A stretch of DNA of 64,000 nucleotides, from positions 1,798,001 to 1,862,000 of the forward strand of contig CM066305.1 of assembly GCA_033807695.1 (NCBI GenBank), in the 5' to 3' direction. This stretch comes from Daedaleopsis sinensis. Lineage: Eukaryota; Basidiomycota; Agaricomycetes; Polyporales; Polyporaceae. Every line of letters begins with the position of its first letter. Within the stretch, counting starts at the first letter, position 1. The notes under the pieces were generated by a model. That model saw only the letters and a list, made by a program, of their open reading frames with translations, did not search any database and was not told the DNA's origin. Both the position numbers and the translations under genes were made by a program. Shown piece after piece: positions 11,930-21,867 of the stretch.

Positions 11930-12424
11930 CTGTCTGTGTCTGTACCATATGATTGTGAGTTGCTCGAGTCCTGTCTAATATACATTGGCCGTAGAGGCCG
12001 CTCCTACCTGTGCAATTCAATAACATCCAGCGTGCACGGTGACCGGTTATGGCCTAACAGACTCTTCATAGTTTGCTCCACGTCCGGTCCGAAGAGGTGC
12101 CCCGGTTTTGGCTTGGAACACGGAGGTCGCGACGGAAATGGATGTTCTTGGTATGAGACTAACGGAACTGCCAGAAACCGAGGGCGAAATTGCGATCGGA
12201 TAGGCAGCCGCGGAGGGCGCAGCAAAAGGCAGCAAAGGACCCCGACGTCAGACTGAACCAGCCGCCGCGCTAAACTTGTGATAGATCCGATCACAACAGG
12301 CGCTTGCCGCGTAAGTACCCCCTCAAATAGCGGCGTGCCTGTGTCTGGTACAGACCACAGCTCTTGCGTCCGTCCTCGCTTTCCCCGCCCTCAATACCCT
12401 CTCGCGCTCTCTGTGGCCGCTGAA
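11930..12424. other. Intergenic region, no gene seen
   Basis: About 495 bp between BUD31 and the antiporter gene. Only short non-conserved frames. It presumably holds the BUD31 3' end and the antiporter promoter. Confidence 0.5.
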
Positions 12425-15400
12425 ATGGGGGCCTTTTCGGACGACGTGATCTCGCTCGTTCGTCGAGCTGCTGCGCCTGAGCAGGTGAGTGTTCCTAGTG
12501 GTGGTTTTCGAGGCTGGCGGGGTTTACCCTGCGAGTGCAGGCTGGTATCTTCGCTGGAGACAACCCGTCGCATTACAATGCGGCAGATCCAATCAGGCTA
12601 TGGGTGATCCAAGTTGGTGAGTGCGCTCTGCCGTGACCCTTCGCTCCCCGCCACTCATGCACATCCTCAAAGTGGTCATTATTGGCATGACCCAGCTTCT
12701 CGCCCTATTCCTCTCGCGAATCCGCCAGCCTCGCGTTATCGCTGAAGTTATTGGCGGTGTTGTACTCGGACCATCTATCATGGGCCGCATTCCAAACTTC
12801 ACCACAACGATCTTCCCTGTCGACTCAATGCCCGTCCTGAACCTTACGGCCAACCTCGGTCTCGTCTTGTTTCTGTTTCTCATCGGTATGGAGATTGACA
12901 CTCGTGTTATCCGGAAGAACGCCAAAGCGTCTTTCGCCATCTCCATAGTCGGACTTATTATCCCCCTCGGCCTCGGAGCTGCTCTCGCCGTGCCCGTTTA
13001 CCATGAATTCACAAACGGAACTGTCAACTTTGGATTGTTCATCCTATTCATTTCTGTGGCAGTCGGCATAACCGCTTTCCCTGTGCTCTGTCGCATTCTC
13101 ACCGAGTTGAAGCTTCTGGACACCACTGTGGGAGTGGTGGTTCTCTCCGCCGGCGTTGGAAATGATGGTATGCTGTCGTGTCACTTTCAGGGAAACCTTA
13201 TACTGACCAAGAGTCCGCAGTCGTTGGCTGGATCCTCTTAGCCCTGACCGTCGCGCTGATCAACGCGTCTAACGGTCTCACCGCCCTCTGGATCCTGTTG
13301 ACCGGTGTGGGCTATGCCATTTTCTTGTGCTACCCTGTACGACTCGCATACCGCTGGCTCGCAAAGAAGAGCGGCAGTTTAGATGCTGGTACCCCTTCCA
13401 CCATGATGATGACTGTCACCCTTTTATTGGTGCTCGTCTCTGCCTTCTTCACGGATATTATTGGCATCCACGCCATCTTCGTAAGTGTTACACTATGGGC
13501 GGCGCTCATATTGAAATTGCTCTAACCGCCATCTCCATAGGGTGGGTTCTTGGCTGGACTCATCATCCCCAAGGATAACGGATATGTCATCGCACTGGTC
13601 GAGAAAATCGAGGATCTCGTCTCGATTCTCCTTCTCCCTCTGGTATGTACGAACGCGAGTCGTACGCGTATCGTGTGACCGCATTAACCCTGCCTACAGT
13701 ACTTCGCTCTCTCGGGTCTCCGCACCAACCTCGGTCTCCTCAACGATGGTATCACATGGGGTTACGTGGTATTCATCTGCGTAATAGCCTTCCTCTCGAA
13801 GTTCATAGGCTGCGCAGTCACTGCCAAGTTGACTGGATTCAACCTACGCGAGTCCGCGGCGATCGGTACTCTAATGAGTTGTAAGGGGTCAGTATTCCAT
13901 TGCTTCCGATGAGGCATGCATGTCACTAACCTGGATGACGTCAGGCTGGTTGAGCTCATCGTGCTCAACGTTGGCTTCACCGCCAACATCCTCGACACGC
14001 GCACATTCTCTATGTTCGTTCTCCACGCACTGGTGCTGACGTTCATGACGACACCCCTCACTATCCTGTTCTACCCACCCAAGTACCGCGTGCATGCTGG
14101 CGCCCTGAAGCAGCGCGTCCCGGGTTCGGAAGTGGAGGAGGGATCTGGCGCACCGAAGGCCGACCTGGATGAGATGGTCAAGACACGCTTCGCCGTTGTC
14201 GTGGAACGCATCGAACAGCTTCCGGCAGTTATGACGCTCACGAGCCTTCTCAAGTCTTATTCGGCCGCTACGCTATCGCGCATCTATGAGGAGAACGCCA
14301 GCACAGGTTCAGATACGAACGAGAAGGCTGCTCTGGACGAATGCGGCGTACCCGTGCTCGCGCGCCACAGTACTGCGGGCACAACACAGATTTCGGTGGA
14401 CGCGCTGCGCTTGATCGAGCTCACAAACCGAACATCGGCTGTTCTCAAGTCCCAGGAGGCCGAGACGCTCGTTCACAGCGACCCTGTCCTCGCGATTTTC
14501 AAGACGCACGGGCAATTGAACCGCATGGCAGTCACTACATCTCTCGCTGTCGTTGGACACGAGGACTTCCCGGACCACGTCGCCCAGCATGTGCGCAACT
14601 CCGCAAGCCAGATGGTCATCCTTCCCTGGACGAGCGGACTTGCGTCCATCGAGGAGGCGGCCACGAACGATGCCTCCGGCTCCGGCACGTCGCCCTTCGA
14701 CGCGCTCTTCCAGCAGAAGCGCGAGGGCGACCACCACGCCGTTACCGCACACGCGAACTACATCCGTCGCGTGTTCGCTGAGGTGCCCGCGGATGTCGCG
14801 CTGTTCTGGGATCGCGGCTTCACGCAGTCGATGGAGGGGCCCGACGCGCGGTACCACGTCTACATGCCCTTCTTCGGCGGACCGGACGACCGGGTCGCAC
14901 TGTCGTTCGTGGTGCAGCTGTGCCGGAACGCGTCCGTCACGGCGACTGTGGTCAAGATGCGCAAGGTCGCGGAGAACGAGCTCTCCCCGATGACTTCCAT
15001 CGACGAGGCGAAGGCGCAGAAGCTGTTGCACACGACCATCCACGGGGTGAGCGCCCTGTTTTCACGTTGACCCTCTCTCCTCGCACTGACAAGGAACCCC
15101 CGTTGCAGACGGTCTTGCCCGACACCGTCTACGGCGCGCAGACGACACAGACCCGGCTCGCCTCAGACACCGCCGACGACCTCTTGTGGACGAAGCTGAC
15201 GACGTCCGCGGTGCCCGAGCTGGCAGGCGCGCTGACGCGGATTACGTTCCTCGAGAAGAGCGCGAGCAAGCCGCTGCACACCGCCGTCGAGCTCGCTGCG
15301 GGCGCGACCCCGCTCCTCGCGCGGCAGCTCGTCGTCGTGGGGCGGTCGCGCCGGATGGCGGTCGAGTCGCACCACGGGGAGCTGCAGGAGCTGTGCGTCG

Positions 15401-15522
15401 GGCGGAACGCGTCGATCGGGTCGGAGCTCCCGAAGACCGTCGGGCACGTCGCGTCTGCGTTCGTCGCCGCGGGCTCGGGCGCGAGTCTGCTCGTCGTCCA
15501 AGCTTCGCAGAAACAGTACTAG
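12425..15522 (+). CDS. K+/H+ (Na+/H+) antiporter, CPA2 family, KHA1-like
   Basis: Exons 12425-12484, 12541-12616, 12673-13167, 13221-13480, 13541-13642, 13700-13887, 13945-15046, 15109-15522; 898 residues. Fungal KHA1-type proteins exchange K+ or Na+ for H+, in yeast in Golgi/endosomal membranes. About a dozen hydrophobic helices occupy the first ~430 residues; family blocks include IAEVIGGVVLGPSIMGRIP, LVLFLFLIGMEID, AFPVLCRIL and the TM5-like SAGVGND, which spans the exon 3/4 junction and continues VVGWILLAL. The GVGND Asp pair region is the expected ion-binding site. The C-terminal ~430 residues are soluble with a universal-stress-like alternation of strands and helices. All eight exons sum in frame. 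The start Met follows a short exon of 20 codons. Confidence 0.93.
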
Positions 15523-16001
15523 CTACATAGTAGCAGGCGAGTTCTCCGTGTTCGGCCCTAATATGATACCACGACCCCGCTACGATATGGAAACGGAAAC
15601 GACAATAGTTGAATGTATATACTCGCCGTCTGTCTGTGTACGATAATAGGTTCCGTGAGTACTAATTGTGTGCTTGTGGGTGTCGAGATCGGCGTTGTTC
15701 CCAGCGTCGAGCACGGTCACGACACCGTGTCTGGTCACGATAATTACGCTTAGGCTTCGAATTCTGACGGCTGTGCGTGTGTAAGTATAATGGGGGAAGC
15801 GCCCATAAGCGTTGTCCCCGCAAAAGGAGGGCTTTCTTTCCTGTCTCTAACTGTCACCTCCGGATCCCTCGTCGTCGAGGGCCCCTGCGCCCGCTTGTAC
15901 TCCCTCAAAGCAGCCATTCGCGAGCAGCCTGGTGGGCTTCCTGGGTGAGTCCTATAAAGAATGCGCTCGCCCTTTGTCACTCCCCCGAGCCATCTGCTCA
16001 G
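15523..16001. other. Intergenic region, no gene seen
   Basis: About 480 bp, somewhat AT-richer than the flanking genes. No gene recognised; it holds the antiporter 3' end and the promoter of the CxxC protein. Confidence 0.5.
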
Positions 16002-17312
16002 ATGTCTCCCGGTGCCAAAAGCGTATGTGCCCTCATTTCCCCCCATTTACCGCGCCCGCTGCCCGCATATCTCTCCCATCTCCCCCCATCTCCCACTTCA
16101 CCCACACTACTCCGTCCTCCCCTTGCGCCTCCTCTCGCGACGCGGTGCTGATTCCTTATGCAATCCTTGCAGGTCAAGCAAAGCTCTCCCCGCCATACTC
16201 CCCCGCAACATCAAGGACACAGACAAGCTGAAGGACAAGAAGAGGACATGAGCCCAGGAAGTCATCGCAAGAAGCCCGTCTGCCAGAAGTGTGGGTTTCT
16301 CATGGCCGGGCACAAGAGGCCCTACGGCTCCCCCGTCTGCCCCCGCGAGGGGTCGTCCCCGTACGAACTGGGATTCAACCCCGTCCGCGCCTCTGAGCTC
16401 CCCGACGACGAGATCCCGACCCCGACAGGGTCCCCGCCCCCGCCCCTCATCGCGCCGTACATCACCAACCGCATGCCAGGCCCCAACTTCGCCGTCAAGC
16501 CGAGCGCGTCGGGCTTCTGGCACCGCAGCAACCCGAACTGGGTCGACCCGGATGCTGGCAAGCAGCCCAACCAGCAGACGCCGCCCGTCAGAGGGCCGTC
16601 GTGGGTGTCGACGGAGCCCGAGAGCGGGAGCCGCGAGTCGCTCAGACGCGCCCTCCCGCCCGGCCCCGCGCGGCCCGAGGTCATCGACGTCGACGCGATG
16701 CCAGACAACGTCGCATACGCGCGGCGCGGGTCGCGGGCGCGCTCGGACGACGGGCAGGAGTACGGGCCCGACGACACGTCCGACACGCAGAGCAACGCCT
16801 CCGCGGGCACGTCCCGCACCATCATGAAGAGCATGTCCCGCGGGCTGTCGATGGTCCTTGGGCGCGGCACGCCGATCGCGTCCATCTACGCCAGCCCGCG
16901 CGAGGAAGTGATGACCATCACGACCGCGGCGGAGGCCCGCGGCCTGTACACGCGCGTCGTCCACGTCGAGCAGGGCGTCAAGGCGGAGCCCGCGACCCCT
17001 ACCCGCGCGACGCCCGCGCGCGAGCACTCGTGGATGGTCGCCGTCGGGCACGACCGCGGGGCGGTGAATGCGCTCGCGGACGCGCAGAGCCCGCGGACGC
17101 CGTCGCGGCGGCGGGCTGCGGTCGCGCTGGAGACGGGCGAGGACGGGGCGGGGGAGCCGTACGACTTTGAGCGGGGGCTGAGCGGGGAGCGCAACGAGCG
17201 GGTCGGGACGTACCCCGTCGACCCGAAGCAGATCCGGAACACGTTCCTCGACACGCTCTTCGCGGGCGCGATCGGCGGGCTCGTCATGTTCTACTGCCTG
17301 TCCTCCGTCTGA
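16002..17312 (+). CDS. Tail-anchored protein with N-terminal CxxC..C motif, function unknown
   Basis: Probable exons 16002-16022 and 16173-17312, giving 386 residues; the first exon (MSPGAKS) joins in frame across a 150-nt intron, but a start inside exon 2 (for example 16248) is also possible. Near residue 43 is KPVCQKCGFLMAGHKRP...C, a compact Cys/His cluster that could bind zinc. The middle is disordered, Pro/Ser/Arg-rich. The last ~20 residues (FLDTLFAGAIGGLVMFYCLSSV) form one hydrophobic helix right before the stop, the layout of a tail-anchored membrane protein with a cytosolic body. GC content is very high. No named family is recognised. Confidence 0.75.
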
Positions 17313-17911
17313 CGATCGTCCGCTCGAGCTCGGGCCGCCCCACTTGCCCCAGATCACCTCCCCTCCCTGTCCATCGCCCCTGCCGTGGGGGTCGCCGCTA
17401 TCGTGTCGTGTTTTCAGTGTTGTTCTCGCTAGGTTTGCTCTCGTGCTCGTACTGTGCTCTAGTGTGTATGCGCTGCAACCCATGTACAAATCATGTATCG
17501 CCTGTTCACTACTATGCCCCCTCCTCACTATACTAGAACATGTGTCTGGTGGGCTTGCGTGCCCGCTCCTCGGGGGCGGCGTCGCGCGAGCGCATCTGGG
17601 GCACGTCCTGCCTATGTAGTTCTGCAATCTATGTACATATGGTTATGCCCGCAAGCGATCGCGACCTGCATCCCGCCGCCGTCCGAAAATGGCAACGACG
17701 CTGGGCGTCGGTCGACACTCGGTTCCAGAGACGGCAACTGACGTGCGTGCTCCAAGTCGAGCGCAACTTATCGGCAGTATGACGGCTACCCCTTGCGTCA
17801 TTATCCCTCCCCGAACCCTCCGCTGCTGCGTATATAAAGTGCATTGAAGATGCCCTGCCGACCACATCCCAACGTTCAACCCGTACACTTTCTTCCTCCA
17901 ACCAACTCAAC
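17313..17911. other. Intergenic region with the Con-6 promoter
   Basis: About 600 bp. It contains a strong TATA box (17831) near its right end and CCCCT elements close to 17786 that resemble stress-response elements. No further gene was seen. Confidence 0.55.
17831..17838 (+). promoter_or_regulatory. TATA box of the Con-6 gene
   Basis: TATATAAA 81 nt upstream of the Con-6 ATG, followed by a pyrimidine-rich stretch (CTTTCTTCCTCC) just before the start codon. This arrangement is typical of highly or inducibly expressed fungal genes. Confidence 0.7.
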
Positions 17912-18314
17912 ATGTCCCTCCCCTCTCGTCAGATCGGTGGCCACAAGGTGCGCTCGCCATCGCCGTTGAGGGAGCGCGTATAGTCGCTAACGCGCCGTGT
18001 GCACTAGGCGGCGATGAACAACCCTCGTGTCTCTGACGAGGCCAAGGAGCACTCCCGCCAGGCCATCGACGACCTCGAGGCCAACCACGAGACCGAGCAG
18101 ACCCGCCAGGGGCACCAGAACTCGGGATCCGAGGGCAAGGACCCCGTGCGCGTGAACGCGGGCTACAAGGCCACGCTCAAGAGTGAGTACTAGTGCAACG
18201 TCCCTCTGCGTCGTACTGGTGGTGGGGCACTCACACATGCTCGCAGACCCGAACGTGGGCCAGGACGCGAAGGACCACGCGCAGGAGGTGCTCGAGGAGC
18301 GCGACGCCTTGTAA
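17912..18314 (+). CDS. Conidiation-specific protein 6 (Con-6) family protein
   Basis: Exons 17912-17947, 18008-18182, 18247-18314; 92 residues. Con-6 proteins are small hydrophilic fungal proteins induced in conidiation, starvation or stress; their biochemical role is not known. Two copies of the Con-6 repeat are visible: NNPRVSDEAKEHSRQAIDDL (about 15-34) and KNPNVGQDAKDHAQEVLEE near the C-terminus. The second copy is created by splicing AAG A|AC CCG. The strong TATA box upstream agrees with inducible expression. The family is small and repeat-based, so homology is clear even though the protein is short. Confidence 0.93.
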
Positions 18315-18888
18315 TTCGCGGAACTCAAGCCATCAATGTTGTCCAGTAGGGACGTCCACAACGGTGTATGATTATATGTATTCCGAAGTCGTATTGCCGC
18401 CGCTGCAGTTGTATAATAGATCGTTTTCTTGCGGTTAAGTGGCTGAGTGGACTGCGTCGGCCGGGATCTCGAAGCGTAACGTACGGATAGATTTCAGGGC
18501 ACGCACCTTCTGCTATGATGAGGTGAATAGAACACCGTTGCCACTGGGAGGGGGAGGCAATAAGACAGAGTAAGACTCACTTTACTCAGTCCAATCTCGA
18601 GCAATATATATGCTTGTCATGCTCGCCCAGGCCTGTGGGCTCGATCGCACAAAACAACGCTTGTTAGAATCTATTGAACCATGCCACGTCGCAGCTGGTG
18701 CGTACCGGCCGCCAAAACCAAACGCACACTTTTCTAACCAACATTAACCATGCTCCTATGATCAAAACTCAACGTACTGCACCCAAGGAAGAAACAAAAT
18801 CGGAAAGATCCTAGTCTCATTTGATTCGGCGAGATTCCAGCCAAATGGCTGGTCCCAAAGCAGAACCAAAAAAGAAAAGGGAGATCCC
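18315..18888. other. Intergenic region, Con-6 3' end to U2 snRNA 3' end
   Basis: About 570 bp between two convergent transcription units. No open frame with coding character and no second small RNA were recognised. Confidence 0.5.
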
Positions 18889-19076
18889 CCGACGACACAA
18901 GCCAGCAGTGCAGTAGCAAGGTCATCGCGCCCCCGAGTTGCAAGCAGAGCTCGAGGGACAAGGGCGGCAAAAATTAGATAACCAATAATGGAAGCGGTGC
19001 TTCCATAATAGTGGTTAAACTATTAAGAACAGATACTACACTTGATCTAAGCCAAAAGGCCAGAGTGGTAAGGAAT
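18889..19076 (-). ncRNA. U2 spliceosomal snRNA
   Basis: About 188 nt, close to other U2 RNAs. On the minus strand the 5' part reads ...GGCCTTTTGGCTTAGATCAAGTGTAGTATCTGTTC..., the near-invariant U2 5' domain; GUAGUA (19039-19034), which pairs with intron branch sites, is intact. Downstream is an Sm site AATTTTTG (18975-18968). Near the 3' end, GATGAC...GTCGTC (around 18926-18891) closes stem-loop IV, whose loop resembles the U2A'/U2B'' site. The 3' end is set by that stem and may be off by a few nt. A TATA box lies about 20-27 nt upstream. Function is branch-point recognition in pre-mRNA splicing. Confidence 0.96.
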
Positions 19077-19094
19077 CACGGTGTCCGCCCGCGG

Positions 19095-19103
19095 CTTATA
19101 TAC
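19095..19103 (-). promoter_or_regulatory. TATA-like element of the U2 snRNA gene
   Basis: GTATATAAG on the minus strand, starting about 27 nt before the inferred U2 5' end (19076). Spacing fits an RNA polymerase II snRNA core promoter. Confidence 0.55.
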
Positions 19104-19627
19104 CTGCGGGGAATCTGTGCGCACGGACCTTGTTTGTGAGTATTTGTGTGAGAAGCTCACGTGAGCGTCCCGCAACGTTCATCGTGCGGGTGATTCCAGC
19201 ACTGTGATTCTGAGTGTGCGAGTTGAGCAGCATCAATGCTTCATCACGCACTTTTGCAATGGATGAAGCCCGGTACCTCTGTGTTCAAGACAACATATCT
19301 TCTATTTCTGAAGATCAGTAGCAGCAGTGCCTGCTTTGCAACTTGCGTTATAAGCTGACCAGCATTTGCACCAGAGGTGATGATAGCCAAGTACATGGAG
19401 ATCGCTCTCATTCTACACAAAAGGAATTTATCATACTTAAGTACTTAGTATTTATGAAGCAGTCTAAACTCTAACTCGGTGGACCCGGTGGATGATATGC
19501 ACGCCTAATTTGGCAGGCGGCGGCTTTGGATCCTAACAGGCGCAAACAATACGCCGCACGCCTCCAAGTCCGACACTTCTGTGCGCGGTTCCAAGCGCAT
19601 ACTCTCTATTCCTCCCAGCTTTCCGCC
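19104..19627. other. Divergent upstream region, U2 snRNA and NDUFA1-like gene
   Basis: About 520 bp upstream of both the U2 gene (minus) and the complex I gene (plus). No further gene recognised. An AT-rich patch lies around 19420-19460. Confidence 0.5.
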
Positions 19628-20066
19628 ATGCCGGTTCCATGGGAGGCTCTCATCCCGTTTGGTACGCTCCAATTCATTGCCTGAAATATTACTGGGTCTG
19701 GAACGCGTCTGCTGTCTAGGGCTTGTCACCGTTATGTTCGCTGCCACAGGCACCCTTTTCAACACCTCTAAACGGCTTCAGAACCAAGGGAAGGTATGTG
19801 ATACTGCGAACCAGCTAGGTTGGATTTGGCCGAATGCCTGACCCGCGTTTGGTATGAAGCCCGTTCGTCACAATGTGGACGCTTGGGATGACATGATGAT
19901 GGACCGGGACAAGCGGTTGACGGGGCACAAACGAGGACAATTGGTACGTTCGCATTTATGACTCTGTTTCTTCGTTATCCTACAACACTTCATTGTCCAG
20001 GTGGAGCCACACGCACCAGAAGCGTTTGAGACGAACAGTGTGTGGTATACTCAGAAGACATCATAA
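19628..20066 (+). CDS. Mitochondrial complex I subunit, fungal NDUFA1 (MWFE)-like
   Basis: Exons 19628-19661, 19720-19793, 19860-19943, 20001-20066; 85 residues. Small accessory subunit of NADH:ubiquinone oxidoreductase in the inner mitochondrial membrane. After splicing it reads MPVPWEALIPFG, then a single membrane helix (LVTVMFAATGTLFN), then a matrix/intermembrane tail with HNVDAWDDMMMDRDKRLTGHKRGQ, the pattern of the fungal NDUFA1-type subunit. No exon exceeds 84 nt, so it is easily missed. Intron 2 must use an AAG acceptor (19857-19859), which is unusual; the obvious YAG sites give a stop. It is convergent with the lipoate ligase gene, with only ~76 bp between stop codons. Confidence 0.85.
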
Positions 20067-20142
20067 TCTAGAACCCCCTCGATTGTGCATTGCTATCCCG
20101 TGCAATAGACTGGTCGCTCTCCGTCTTCAGATACAGGCATGT

Positions 20143-21605
20143 TCAGCTGTCCATCTCTGCCCGCAACCACTCCCAGACTCCTGCGACCTGTAAGTCCCCA
20201 TCCACAAGTGATGCAATGGTGTCATCGACATGGCCATATCTCTGCCCTTCAAGCTTGAAGACCAGCAGGGCCAGCCGCTCCTTCACCGACTCATCGACCC
20301 CGTCGGAACATGTCAAGGAGCATTTCAGGATAACACCGTGTTTGGAGTGAAGTTCGGCGGTCTACAACCTGGCGTCAGATCGAGCGAAGGCGGCCTCGAC
20401 ACAGACTCACCACCGCGCCCCAATTGAACGTGCGTTGAACCTTGTACGTGAACTCTGGTGTTTGGCCAAACGTCCAATCCCAGGTCTGTGAGGCTACGGT
20501 CAATCAAACATTCTCGCGAAGCGCGTTGGCACAAACCTTGAGTTCCTCCATCCCCCGTTGGATATAGTCTACGGCCCGCATGTCTTCAGGAGTGACGGTG
20601 TGTACCTGCAGCAGACGTTCATGAATACGGGCCGTCTGCATGTCGAGCACAACTCGACCGTACCTCGTCATGTACTCCGTACTCGCGACGAAATGCGTCC
20701 ACGACCGCGCCAACGAAGTCCTCGTGGCTTATGTAGACGTGGTGCTGCTGCAAGTTGCACACGGGCGAGCGGACTGAGGCAACCCCGCGAGTTTCCATTG
20801 CGTCCTGAACGACTATCCTTCAGTGAGCCCGCGAGACGCGTCTCTTCAGCACACGCGTACGCACCTTCCCAGAGCGCAAGAGCTCCCCGAGCGTGTCCAG
20901 TCTTGTGGATATGAGCATCGTACCGTGGTGGTACGCCCTATCCTTGACGATCTTGTACGCAGAGCCTGAAACGTAGAGAAGCCGGACGAAATGAGGATGA
21001 GACAGGCGTTCTCGAGTCAAAGAGACGTATCTTGTCTTTCCCGACGCAGATGTCGTTCCGGTCATTGACGTCCGCATCTATCCCCAACGAGCGCACCGCT
21101 CCGAGAATGACCTGTGCGGTCGCGTGTCTGTCGAACGACGCTCGCGGCAGGTGTATTGAGAAGTTGGTGTTCCCCAGGTCCTGACTCTCTCTCTCGGTAC
21201 GCTGTTCTGGTGTGTGACGAGAGGTAAGGAACATACATGGTAGACCGTGCCTCCTCCGCTATGTCTCCGAATGAACGGGATTCCGGTGCGCCGCGACGCG
21301 CGTATGTTCACCTCCTTCCACGGGTTCTGGTTCCGGCCTACGACGACACATGGGTCATCGCGGTATAGCAGCAGTAGGGGCTGTTCTGGATCCTTGTGTC
21401 GAAATAGCCTGCGCTGGAAGTGTGAGTATTGCGAGAGAAACCTAGCAAGGAAAACATACCAATCCTCGAATGAGAGGTTGAAATATGGGTCTGTGGAACC
21501 GGAAACGTATATAGAGTTTTTCGGTGTCGGCAACGAGTGAGAGGCGAAACCGCGATGTAAAGCAGGGAGATGCGGCGCGCGAGTTAGCCTGAGGACACGG
21601 TGCAT
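20143..21605 (-). CDS. Mitochondrial lipoate-protein ligase (LplA-like)
   Basis: Exons 21605-21460, 21408-21237, 21180-21027, 20965-20865, 20804-20664, 20605-20537, 20485-20411, 20361-20143; 358 residues. It attaches lipoate to E2/H proteins of 2-oxoacid dehydrogenases and glycine cleavage. An Arg-rich N-terminus suits mitochondrial import. Motifs: DPYFNLSFEDWLFRH, CVVVGRNQNPWKEVN, RRHSGGGTVYHDLGNTNFS, RNDICVG, SAYKIVKDRAYHHGTML (catalytic Lys) and SVRSPVCNL; the C-terminal domain has TPEFTYKV and ends VWEWLRAEMDS. The exon 3/4 junction is uncertain: the in-frame donor is a weak C|GTCTCT, which gives KIRSAYK instead of the usual K(I/V)SGSAYK. The rest of the model is frame-consistent. Confidence 0.88.
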
Positions 21606-21867
21606 TCAAGTCTGCCAGTCGAGAGGTTTCCCGGAGGGTAGCCCGGCAGAGTAAGCTTAAGAACGCTGAGCGAATTCAAGGGAGGCAGCGCGTTTGCCAC
21701 CTCGTACACCCACTTACGCGATCGAGATCTCGCGTCGACACCCCGCACGCGCTCACTAGTAAGACTCGAGAAATATTATGCTATGAATACAGTATGTATG
21801 CAAGACAGCGACGACAGCAATGACTATATGTACATGGTACAATAACACATAACATACAAGAAAGCAA
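21606..21867. other. Intergenic region between lipoate ligase and SWC4
   Basis: About 260 bp between the lipoate ligase start and the SWC4 stop, both on the minus strand. Nothing else seen; should hold the ligase promoter and SWC4 3' UTR. Confidence 0.5.

Noticed and set aside
16107..17627. A 506-residue open frame on the minus strand opposite the CxxC protein
   Set aside because: It is a GC-rich antisense shadow: Arg/Gly/Pro-rich composition, no motif, and the plus strand has the Cys cluster and membrane helix.
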